From: Kineosporia babensis
GTDB lineage: Bacteria; Actinomycetota; Actinomycetes; Actinomycetales; Kineosporiaceae
Direction of reading: 5' to 3'
Length of the DNA: 42,160 bases
NCBI RefSeq assembly: GCF_021129305.1
Contig: NZ_JAJOMB010000039.1
Coordinates: forward strand, 1-42,160
Each line of letters opens with the position of its first letter. The first letter of the stretch is position 1. The translations under genes were made by a program, and so were the position numbers. Positions 8,758-16,012 of this stretch are shown piece by piece. Under the pieces are notes generated by a model that did not search any database, was not told the DNA's origin, and saw only the letters and a program-made list of their open reading frames with translations.

Positions 8758-9309
8758 TCAGCCGAAGAAGTGGGCCTGAATCCGGCCCGCCGCCTCGGCG
8801 GACGACTGCGTACCGGTGTCGACCTCCAGGTCGTACGCGATGCCCTCATGCACTGCGTCCGCCTGCTTGGCCGCCATCCCGGTCACCCGATCGCCGCGGA
8901 CCTGCTCGCGCGCCGCTGCGATCGACGGGGCGCACCGCACCCCGACCCATCCCACCGGTGCCTCAGCCAAGACGGCCTGCCATCGCTGCTGGCCACCTGG
9001 ACCGGAGACGAAGTTGTCCTCGATCAGCACCCGCGCCCCGGTCTGGACCATCCGGGCCACGCCGGCCATCCACCAGTCCTCGACCTGCTGGAAACCCGCG
9101 CCCACCACCACTTCGCCGTCTGCCGCGAAGCTCAGGGAATCCTCACTGAAGAACGAGGCCGGCAACGCGTCGATCAAAGTGTCCACGCCCAGACGCAGCC
9201 AGACCCCGTCCAGCGTCTCCTGCAGTTCCCTGGCCACCGACGTCTTACCTGAACTGGATCCACCGTTCAGGACCAGTACCCGGGGCCGGGATCGTTCGTG
9301 GTGCGGCAC
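8758..9309 (-). CDS. Chloramphenicol 3-O-phosphotransferase-like kinase
   Basis: 183 aa, close in length and motifs to the phosphotransferase of the chloramphenicol producer Streptomyces venezuelae (178 aa), which inactivates the drug by phosphorylating its primary hydroxyl. Seen here: P-loop NGGSSSGKTS (residues 15-24); GVDTLIDALP with Asp43 in the place of the catalytic Asp37 as I recall it; GWVGVRC; and GDRVTGMAAKQADAVHEG with YDLEVDT near the end. It is the last gene of the biosynthetic operon, 3 nt after the phosphatase stop, and reads from GTG. Inferred role: self-protection against, or protective-group chemistry on, the cluster's hydroxylated product. Confidence 0.88.
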   Translation of the reverse strand: MPHHERSRPRVLVLNGGSSSGKTSVARELQETLDGVWLRLGVDTLIDALPASFFSEDSLSFAADGEVVVGAGFQQVEDWWMAGVARMVQTGARVLIEDNFVSGPGGQQRWQAVLAEAPVGWVGVRCAPSIAAAREQVRGDRVTGMAAKQADAVHEGIAYDLEVDTGTQSSAEAAGRIQAHFFG

Positions 9310-9312
9310 CTT

Positions 9313-9957
9313 CTACACCACCGCTTTCGGTCGGGGTGCTTCCCATTGTGTACAAATAAGCTCGTTGTTCACGTGAGTAGCCTGCACCAGACCGGTGTTG
9401 CTGATCCACCGGTCATGAACGTTGCGCGTCGGGATGTTGACGCACAAGCAGGTCAGTGCCAGTTGCAGCAAGGTCCCGTGGCTCACGACCAGGATCCGCT
9501 GGCCCGGTCGCGCAGCCGCCGTGGCCCGTACGAAGTCCTGGAACCGCTCAACCGCGTCCCGCCCGCTCTCGGAGTGCTCAGCCGGACGGTGCCCAAGGTC
9601 GTCCTGGTCGAGCCAGCGGGACCAGGCGCTCCACAGTTGCCGGCGGGCCGCGTCGTCCGTGCGTCCTTCGAGCTCCCCCACCTCGAACTCGCGCAGCCGG
9701 TCATCGGCGAGGATCGCCAGTTCGCGGATTCGATCGGGGCCTGCGCCCCGCACGTGCTCAGCGGTCTCTCGCGCCCGCCGAAGCGGGCTGGATAAGATCA
9801 CGGACAGCCGTCCGAGCGCGCTCTTGCGGCCGGCGAGCCCGGCCTGCTGCACGCCCTCCAGACTGAGACCGGTACCGGGCCGGGCCGATGTCACCGTTCC
9901 GAGCAGGTTGCTCTGCGACTCGGCGTGCCGCATGAACACGAATTCAGTCTCGGCCAT
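9313..9957 (-). CDS. Histidine phosphatase family protein
   Basis: 214 aa. The phosphoglycerate-mutase-like catalytic motif FMRHAES (His11 the phospho-acceptor), SSPLRRARETAEHV, the acidic FEVGELEGR and the second catalytic His in ILVVSHGTLLQ are all present. It belongs to the broad branch that dephosphorylates small molecules. A GGAAGG ribosome binding site precedes the ATG, and the first 14 nt overlap the end of the ATP-grasp gene. Placed between the ligases and a drug-kinase homologue, it may remove a phosphate added during biosynthesis or resistance (inference). Confidence 0.85.
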   Translation of the reverse strand: MAETEFVFMRHAESQSNLLGTVTSARPGTGLSLEGVQQAGLAGRKSALGRLSVILSSPLRRARETAEHVRGAGPDRIRELAILADDRLREFEVGELEGRTDDAARRQLWSAWSRWLDQDDLGHRPAEHSESGRDAVERFQDFVRATAAARPGQRILVVSHGTLLQLALTCLCVNIPTRNVHDRWISNTGLVQATHVNNELICTQWEAPRPKAVV

Positions 9958-11236
9958 CAGACCCTTCCTCCAGCCGGCGGTATGACACCTTCACCTGTTG
10001 GGCCAGGCGGTGGACGGCCGCCGCGACGACTTCGGTGTCACCACCGGGAGCCGCCAGGACGAAGGCGGCGGCCGCATCCACTCCGACTCCCTGCCGGGCC
10101 AGGACCCGACCAGGTTCGAACACGTCTGCGGTAAGGACGAACTCGCCGGTGTCCGGAGGGGACTGCGCGTCGGTCACTACACAGGGCTCGTCCTCGGCCC
10201 GCGGGACGAGCAGCCATCCTGAGGATCCCGGCACGCGGTCGCACGCGAGCACTGGACCGTCGAGACGGCTCGGCTCCTGGCATTGCGCCAGGAACGCCTC
10301 AGCGGTCAGGTCCACTTCGAAGACCCTGCGCAGATGCGGCTGGATGTTGATCCCGCCGACGCGTACCGCTGCCTCGAGCATCCGGAAACCGGTCCCCTCG
10401 AAGAACGCCTCGATGTGAAAGGCGCTGTCCTCGACGCCCAGGCCGGTCAGGACCCGGCTGGCGAAGTCGAGGCCCATCCGGTGCGCGTCCCGGTCCATGA
10501 CGGCCGATCCCATCGGGATCCGGTCGCGGTGGTACAGCAGGTTGTCGCCGACGAACCGGCTGACGCTGAGGAACGTGACAACGCCGTCCCGGATCAGGCC
10601 GTCGAGATGGCAGATCGGCTTCTCGATGAACGGCTGAACTTCGAGTTCCTCGGTGAAACCGGCGGCGACCCCGGATCGGAACGCATCGACGGACGCAAAC
10701 TCAACGACCCCCAGGCTGGCCGCCCCGTCGCGCGGCTTGAGAATCACCCGACCCGCCCCGCACTCGTGCAACCAGTTCACCACTGCACCGGCATCGGTGC
10801 TCTCGTCGACCGGGAAGGTGCTCACCACCGGCGCGTGCGACTCGACCGCCCGGACCATGGCGACCTTGTCCCGGCACCGTTCAACCTGCTCGGGGCTCAT
10901 CCCCGCCAGGCCGAGACCCGAACGCAGTCGGGCGGCCGTGCGCAGGGTGTGCTCGTACAGCGCGACGACCTGCAGATCCTGCTGGTCGCAGTCGATCTCC
11001 CGGATCCAGGAGAGAATCTCGGGCAGATGGGCCTCGTACTCGTCCAGCGAAGCCCCGGCCAGGTCCAGTTCCAGGATCGACCCCAGCCCGGCCCTCTCCT
11101 CCGTCGACAGGCGCTGCCCACTGCGCGTGCTCATCACGACATGACATTCGAACTCGTCCAGCGGCAGGTACCAGCGATCCTCCGATCGCCACCCCACCAG
11201 GACCACCGGCCGTCGGCGCCGCGCCCCCGAGGACAT
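9944..11236 (-). CDS. ATP-grasp ligase (copy 1)
   Basis: About 430 aa. An N-terminal alpha/beta part with VALYEHTLRTAARLR and CRDKVAMVRAVE is followed by the ATP-grasp fold: nucleotide-binding GRVILKPRDGAASLGVVEF, the E-PF-IE segment (EVQPFIEKPICHLDG) and the metal-binding FRMLEAAVRVGG. Such enzymes activate a carboxylate as acyl phosphate and join it to an amine. It resembles the other ATP-grasp protein of the operon (12100-13416) along most of its length. The ATG at 11236 overlaps the dioxygenase stop (TGATG), so I prefer it to the GTG three codons upstream. Confidence 0.85.
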   Translation of the reverse strand: MSSGARRRRPVVLVGWRSEDRWYLPLDEFECHVVMSTRSGQRLSTEERAGLGSILELDLAGASLDEYEAHLPEILSWIREIDCDQQDLQVVALYEHTLRTAARLRSGLGLAGMSPEQVERCRDKVAMVRAVESHAPVVSTFPVDESTDAGAVVNWLHECGAGRVILKPRDGAASLGVVEFASVDAFRSGVAAGFTEELEVQPFIEKPICHLDGLIRDGVVTFLSVSRFVGDNLLYHRDRIPMGSAVMDRDAHRMGLDFASRVLTGLGVEDSAFHIEAFFEGTGFRMLEAAVRVGGINIQPHLRRVFEVDLTAEAFLAQCQEPSRLDGPVLACDRVPGSSGWLLVPRAEDEPCVVTDAQSPPDTGEFVLTADVFEPGRVLARQGVGVDAAAAFVLAAPGGDTEVVAAAVHRLAQQVKVSYRRLEEGSDGRD

Positions 11237-12090
11237 CAGTCCCACAGCCTCTCGCTGGACACGGTGACCCGCTCCATGCGGCGCTCATGCGGGGCGTAGT
11301 CCGACACCGCGTAGTGCTGAACGGCAAGGTTGTCCCACATCGTCACATCGCCCGCCTCCCAGGAGAACCGGCACTGGACCTCGGGGAGAGAGGCGCGCCG
11401 GTGGACCAGATCCATCAGTTCCAGAGACCTTTCGTCGGTCGTTCCGACGAAACGGCGTCCGGAGACCCGGTTCGAGAACAGCACCGGTGCCTTGGACACC
11501 GGGTGGGTCAGGACCAGCGGGTGATACTGGGCAGGGTACTTCTCACGCAGGGTGGCCAGCAGCTCCGGGTTCGAGGCGAACGACTTGCGGTAGATGTTCA
11601 TCCAGTCGTGCTCGACCTTGAGGCCCTGCAACTCCTCCCGGATCTCAGCCGGAAGGGTCAGGAAGGCCGCTGACATGTCGGCGAAGACGGTGTCACCGCC
11701 CACCGGCGGGATCTTCCGGGCGATCAGGACGGAGGCGTAGGTCGGGTACTGACGCCAGTTCAGGTCGCTGTGCCAGGCGTTCAGGTTCCCGGTGTGTTCG
11801 GCGGTGTGGTAGATACCGGAGACCTCGGGCTGTTCCCGATAGGGCTGGAACGGCGTGATTCCCTGCACCACTGGGTCCTTCTCCGAACCGAAGGGGTGGA
11901 TCTCCGGAGTGGCGATGGTGGCGGCCACCGCGACGTGATCGGCGGGTGAGAGGAACTGCCGCTTGAACTTGACCACCTTGTGGGCGGTGAGGAGCTGCCG
12001 CAGCACCTTGCCCAGGTCCGGATCCCCGGGGTCGAGGGTGAAGTCCTCCACCATCGCACCGAGGTAAGTACCGACGCGCGTGATCTTCAT
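11236..12090 (-). CDS. TauD/TfdA-like Fe(II)/2-oxoglutarate dioxygenase
   Basis: 284 aa, typical size. The iron-binding triad is visible: His107 and Asp109 in NAWHSDLNW, and His259 in WDNLAVQHYAV; the 2-oxoglutarate-binding Arg is probably Arg274 in RRMERVT. The preceding HTAEHTGN loop is also usual for this family. It hydroxylates, desaturates or cleaves an unactivated carbon; in this setting the likely substrate is an amino acid or the assembled intermediate. AGGA lies 5 nt before the ATG. It sits 9 nt after the second ATP-grasp gene and overlaps the next. Confidence 0.92.
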   Translation of the reverse strand: MKITRVGTYLGAMVEDFTLDPGDPDLGKVLRQLLTAHKVVKFKRQFLSPADHVAVAATIATPEIHPFGSEKDPVVQGITPFQPYREQPEVSGIYHTAEHTGNLNAWHSDLNWRQYPTYASVLIARKIPPVGGDTVFADMSAAFLTLPAEIREELQGLKVEHDWMNIYRKSFASNPELLATLREKYPAQYHPLVLTHPVSKAPVLFSNRVSGRRFVGTTDERSLELMDLVHRRASLPEVQCRFSWEAGDVTMWDNLAVQHYAVSDYAPHERRMERVTVSSERLWD

Positions 12091-12099
12091 AGTGATCCT

Positions 12100-13416
12100 C
12101 TATCCGATCTCTTCTGCGAGCGGGACGCTCGTGGCTGGTACTGACTGCAGGTCGACCCGGTAGGTCGCCAGGACCTGGTGGATGTCGCGGCGCACGGTCT
12201 CCTCGTCGGCGCCGGCGAGAATGAAGACTCCGAGGTGGGGAAAGGGTCGAAACTCGTCGGTGACAACGTCCCCCGCTTCAGGCAGCCGTGCGCTAACGAT
12301 TCCTGGTACGTCCTCGGGCGGGTGCACCGCGGTCACGGTGAACTGGCCAGAGGCTTTCATCGGGGCGAGCAGCCAGGCTGAGCAGGCATGCTCGGGACGC
12401 AACGGAGTCTGCTCCCGGGCCGGCGGTACGAGGCTGGGGTCGAGAACGTTCGCCCGATAGGATTCGTCAAGGAGGTCCACCCCGAAGATCTCCTGCAGGT
12501 GCGGTACCACCGCGGCGCCGCCGTGACGGCAGGCGATCTCCAGGAAGATCCACTCACCTGCGCTGCGGAACAGCTCCAGATGGATGACCGCGTCGGCTAT
12601 CCCCAGCGCGCTCACGCACCGGTCGGCCACCTCGCGCGCACCGGCGACGAGTTCGCCGTCTGTGACCGTGATCGACGCCAGCGGCAGGCGGTGCACAGAG
12701 CTGTCGTGGCAGGAGTTCAGGTATCGGGAGAGGGAGTGGAAGGAGATGGTTGCGTCGCGGACGACGGCATCCAGATGGAAGATCTCGCCCTCGACGAATT
12801 CCTCGACTTCGTAACGGTTCAGCTCGGCCGCGGGAATCCGGGAGATTGCCGCCAGGCCGGCTGTCGGGTTGTCCACGATCTGCACCCCGACGGCACCGCC
12901 CTCACTCTTGGGCTTGATCACCCACCGGCCCGGTCGGCTGTTGAGCCACGACCGGATCCGCTCCCCGGTGGCACCGGCCAGATCCAGCCACTGCGGGACC
13001 GCGACGCCCGCCTGCGCGACCAGGTGCTTCATCCGCACCTTGTCGCGGCAGTTGAGCGCGGTGTCGACGCTCGTCCCGGGCAGGTTGAAGCGTTCGCGCA
13101 GCCGGGCCGCCGGAACCACGGTGTGTTCGTAAAGTCCCACCACAGCCTGAGGAGCACCGAGTTGCTCGGCAATCTTCTCGGCGCCCGCCTGGAACTCGGG
13201 ATAGAAGTCGTCGTAGTCGTTGTTGTTCAGGCGGTGAGGCACGTCGACCGGCTGCAGACGAGCCAGGCGGAGGCTGATGCCGGGTGCCGTCTCGTCGGCG
13301 GCCCGCTGGTGCAGCAGAACGCTCAGGAGATCTCTGGACACGTCGACGTGATCGAGGATCTCCGGGAAGAACCCCACGTGCATCACGTGCCGGGTGCCTT
13401 CCCCGGGACCGGTCAT
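12100..13416 (-). CDS. ATP-grasp ligase (copy 2)
   Basis: 438 aa. Same plan as the ligase at 9944-11236: VVGLYEHTVVPAARLRERF, CRDKVRMKHLV, then WVIKPKSEGGAVGVQ, the EVEEFVEGEIFHLDAVV segment and FLEIACRHGGAAVVPHLQ with the Glu/Arg pair that binds Mg-ATP. The two are paralogues rather than recent duplicates, as many residues differ. Family role: amide-bond formation through an acyl phosphate. Its ATG overlaps the stop of the CmlA-like gene (ATGA). The second copy suggests two separate amide or ester bonds in the product. Confidence 0.85.
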   Translation of the reverse strand: MTGPGEGTRHVMHVGFFPEILDHVDVSRDLLSVLLHQRAADETAPGISLRLARLQPVDVPHRLNNNDYDDFYPEFQAGAEKIAEQLGAPQAVVGLYEHTVVPAARLRERFNLPGTSVDTALNCRDKVRMKHLVAQAGVAVPQWLDLAGATGERIRSWLNSRPGRWVIKPKSEGGAVGVQIVDNPTAGLAAISRIPAAELNRYEVEEFVEGEIFHLDAVVRDATISFHSLSRYLNSCHDSSVHRLPLASITVTDGELVAGAREVADRCVSALGIADAVIHLELFRSAGEWIFLEIACRHGGAAVVPHLQEIFGVDLLDESYRANVLDPSLVPPAREQTPLRPEHACSAWLLAPMKASGQFTVTAVHPPEDVPGIVSARLPEAGDVVTDEFRPFPHLGVFILAGADEETVRRDIHQVLATYRVDLQSVPATSVPLAEEIG

Positions 13417-15008
13417 CGTTCGCCCAGGATCTCTTCGTACCGGAAGAGCCGCTTACTGCGAATTCCTCTCTGCTGCGCGTAGGCGACCAGCTTGTCGCTC
13501 TCCACCATCGCCGGATGGCTCTCGTCGTACTCGACGCACATCACCGCACCCAGCCACGGCTCCTGGCCCATGGCGTAGACAAAGACCTCGTCGGCCCCGA
13601 CCGCCTCGACGATCTCGCGGGCCTGGTCGAAGTTGGAACCGCGCAGGCGCCGGCTCTGGTCGAAGGCGCGTTCCAGCCTCGTCGGGAAGAACGGCCCGTA
13701 CAGCCAGCTCACCGGGGCGCCGACGCATTCCATCCCGATGAACACGGTGTCGATCCGGCCGATGATCCGTGCGATCCGGTCGTACATCCCCGGGTTGATG
13801 TTCGTGGCATCGGCGGCGAAGGCCATCGACCGGTCACCGGCCTGCAGATGGAAACAGGACTTGGTCTGGATTCTCAGGTCGCCGTGCTCACCCACGAAGG
13901 GCAGCGCGGTCACCCGCATGCTGCCGACCTGGTGGGACTGCAGGTCTCGCAGACCTCGTACGCGAAAGCCCAGACGCTCCAGAATCAACGGGAGATTCGG
14001 ATCGATGGTGGAGCCGTTGCTCGATTCGGAGACCACTACTTCCTTCACCTTGTGGCGGATCCGCAGCAGGGTCTCCAGGAGCATGTGGTCCTGGTGGTTG
14101 TGCGAGATCAGCAGGCAGTCAATGGTGGCCGGCAGCTTCTCGAACGTCACCCGCTCGTCATCCACCTCGTCGTAGCCGGAGTAGCTCAGCACGGGATCGA
14201 CCAAGATGGTGGTGCCCTGATGCTCGACCAGCACGCAGGCGTGCCCGGCGTACTGCACGCGGGTCGTCGCCGACGCGGGCCGGGCTCGCACCTCCCCCTG
14301 GTCCGGGGTGAAATACGATCTCCAGCGTTTCTGATGTTCCGCGGTGAGACCGAACCCAACCGCCAGTGCGTTGAGTTCCTCCTCGGACAGTCGCCCGGCG
14401 AACATGGTGTCCAGCAGCGGGGACGAAAGGTCCGTGTCCACCACCAGTTGGGTGTCGTCGAACTCCAGCAGCGGTGTGGTCAGGGCGAAGTCGCGAGCGT
14501 CCTGCTCGACGAACGAGAACCGGACGTGCTGGCGGATCGCGTCACCGAACTCGCTGGCGTAGACCAGGGGCTCGATGAAACGGTAGTCCGCGGTGTGGTT
14601 GTCCCGTGCGTAGAACAATTCGACCAGGCCCCGCAGATTCGCGGGCAACTGCTTGTAGGCCTCGACCAGGCTGCCACCGGTGAAACGGGGCAGGATGTTG
14701 GTCTCAAGCTCGGTGACGGACTCTGCCATCCGGTCGAGAGGGCCGGCGCCGCCCGCATCGGCCCACCACTTGGCGATGACCTCGTAACGGGATCCCAGTC
14801 CGTTGACGAACGGCCCGCCCTGCATGCGCGGGTTGCGCAGCGCCGTCGCGTGTGTTTCGGGAGAGGCCAGGTAGCCCTCGACGATTGAGCGATAGTGGTT
14901 GCGCCGCAACATCGCCGCACTGTGCGGGGCCATCAGGTACGACCAGGCGTACCATCCGTCGATCCCGGGTTCCACGATCACATCCGGGCGGAGCGAGTAG
15001 GTCGTCAC
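13413..15008 (-). CDS. CmlA-like di-iron beta-hydroxylase with metallo-beta-lactamase fold
   Basis: 531 aa, almost exactly the length of CmlA (about 532), which beta-hydroxylates p-aminophenylalanine while bound to the CmlP carrier domain in chloramphenicol synthesis. An N-terminal helical region of about 245 residues is followed by a lactamase fold: YAGHACVLVEHQGTTILVDP, LLISHNHQDHM (His303, His305, Asp307, His308), FVGEHGDL (Glu374) and FAADATN (Asp400). The spacing matches the CmlA iron ligands I remember (H305, H307, D309, H310, E377, D403) shifted by two or three. The counterpart of the last His ligand I could not place. GTG start with AAGGAG 5 nt upstream; 4-nt overlap with the methyltransferase. 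Confidence 0.82.
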   Translation of the reverse strand: MTTYSLRPDVIVEPGIDGWYAWSYLMAPHSAAMLRRNHYRSIVEGYLASPETHATALRNPRMQGGPFVNGLGSRYEVIAKWWADAGGAGPLDRMAESVTELETNILPRFTGGSLVEAYKQLPANLRGLVELFYARDNHTADYRFIEPLVYASEFGDAIRQHVRFSFVEQDARDFALTTPLLEFDDTQLVVDTDLSSPLLDTMFAGRLSEEELNALAVGFGLTAEHQKRWRSYFTPDQGEVRARPASATTRVQYAGHACVLVEHQGTTILVDPVLSYSGYDEVDDERVTFEKLPATIDCLLISHNHQDHMLLETLLRIRHKVKEVVVSESSNGSTIDPNLPLILERLGFRVRGLRDLQSHQVGSMRVTALPFVGEHGDLRIQTKSCFHLQAGDRSMAFAADATNINPGMYDRIARIIGRIDTVFIGMECVGAPVSWLYGPFFPTRLERAFDQSRRLRGSNFDQAREIVEAVGADEVFVYAMGQEPWLGAVMCVEYDESHPAMVESDKLVAYAQQRGIRSKRLFRYEEILGER

Positions 15009-16012
15009 TGGGACTCCTTGGTTGCGATGTAGTACTGGAAGACGTCAGTGCCCCGCCGTCCGATGGTCTGGTTCATGACTAGCCCGTGCGCGCCCAGGTC
15101 CTCCTGATCGATCAGCACGGGAGTGTGGCCGAAAGCCACGAAGAGACCACCCGGTTTCAGTGTCCGGGCCAGCGGCCCGGCGATCAGGCGCGCCTCTTCG
15201 CTGGTGACGACCTCACTGTTGAGGAAACGAGCAAAGACGACGTCGACCGTCCCGGGTTCGCAGACCGGTGAGCGCGCGTCGCCGCAGTGCACGGAGTCCA
15301 GCCGTGGTTTCGCGTAGGAGACCATCTGAGCGCTGAGGTCCTGGCCGACCGTGGTCACCGCGCACTGGGCCGCGGAGGCGAACTCGGCGAGGAACTGCCC
15401 TGTCGAGCAGGCGGGGTCAAAAGCGACGATACGCTGGTCTTTCGGCCAGTGTCCAGCGAATCGTTCCGCCGTGTAGGCCCGCAGGTGCAGTTCCCCGGTG
15501 CTGAGGAAGTCGGCGCGGTCCTCGTTGACGAACCAGCCCTCGGGCGGGCTACCGGTCTCCCGCCCGGCGCCGTCCATCTTGGGATAGGGATGAACGATCT
15601 CGTCGAGATGCGACAGTCCCTCGAACGCCGCCTCACGTTCGGCCCGTGACGCCATCCGCGCACGCACTCTCACGCCTTGCTCCGACACCCGCAGGCTCTC
15701 CAGCCGGCCGAGAAGGTTGTGCCAGCGCACCCTGCTGCAGAACACGCCGGGGATGCCGTCGCTCAGCACATAGTCGGAGACGGTCTTCAGTCCCAGCCAA
15801 GTCTCACCACCGACTCGAACATGGAAGATCCGCTCGGGATGGGCGTTCCAGGGTTCCACCCACTCCATGCTCGCGCCGACGTCCCAGGGACCCGAGACGC
15901 TCTCCAGCCGCCGGCGCAGGGCCTGCTCCGGGATCAGGTCGTCCTCGGTCACGGAAACGCCGCGATCCCAGCAGTCCTCACGCCGGAACGGCTCGAAATC
16001 CACCTGAGTCAT
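15005..16012 (-). CDS. Class I SAM-dependent methyltransferase
   Basis: 335 aa. The C-terminal half has the Rossmann methyltransferase pattern: motif I VAFDPACSTGQFL (about 196-208), an acidic GQDLS, a CGDAR step, VDVVFARFLNSEVV and the LKPGGLFVAFGH strand. The first 180 residues form a separate domain I do not recognise (EPWNAHPERIFHVRVGGETW and others); it may be a substrate-binding cap. The long open frame extends upstream, but ATG 16010-16012 has GGAG 7 nt before it and overlaps the NRPS stop (ATGA). The methyl acceptor (O, N or C) is not predictable. Confidence 0.8.
   Translation of the reverse strand: MTQVDFEPFRREDCWDRGVSVTEDDLIPEQALRRRLESVSGPWDVGASMEWVEPWNAHPERIFHVRVGGETWLGLKTVSDYVLSDGIPGVFCSRVRWHNLLGRLESLRVSEQGVRVRARMASRAEREAAFEGLSHLDEIVHPYPKMDGAGRETGSPPEGWFVNEDRADFLSTGELHLRAYTAERFAGHWPKDQRIVAFDPACSTGQFLAEFASAAQCAVTTVGQDLSAQMVSYAKPRLDSVHCGDARSPVCEPGTVDVVFARFLNSEVVTSEEARLIAGPLARTLKPGGLFVAFGHTPVLIDQEDLGAHGLVMNQTIGRRGTDVFQYYIATKESQ

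Noticed and set aside
13284-14888. A 534-codon plus-strand frame opposite the CmlA-like gene
   Set aside because: Antisense shadow with no recognisable motif; the minus-strand frame has the full metal site.
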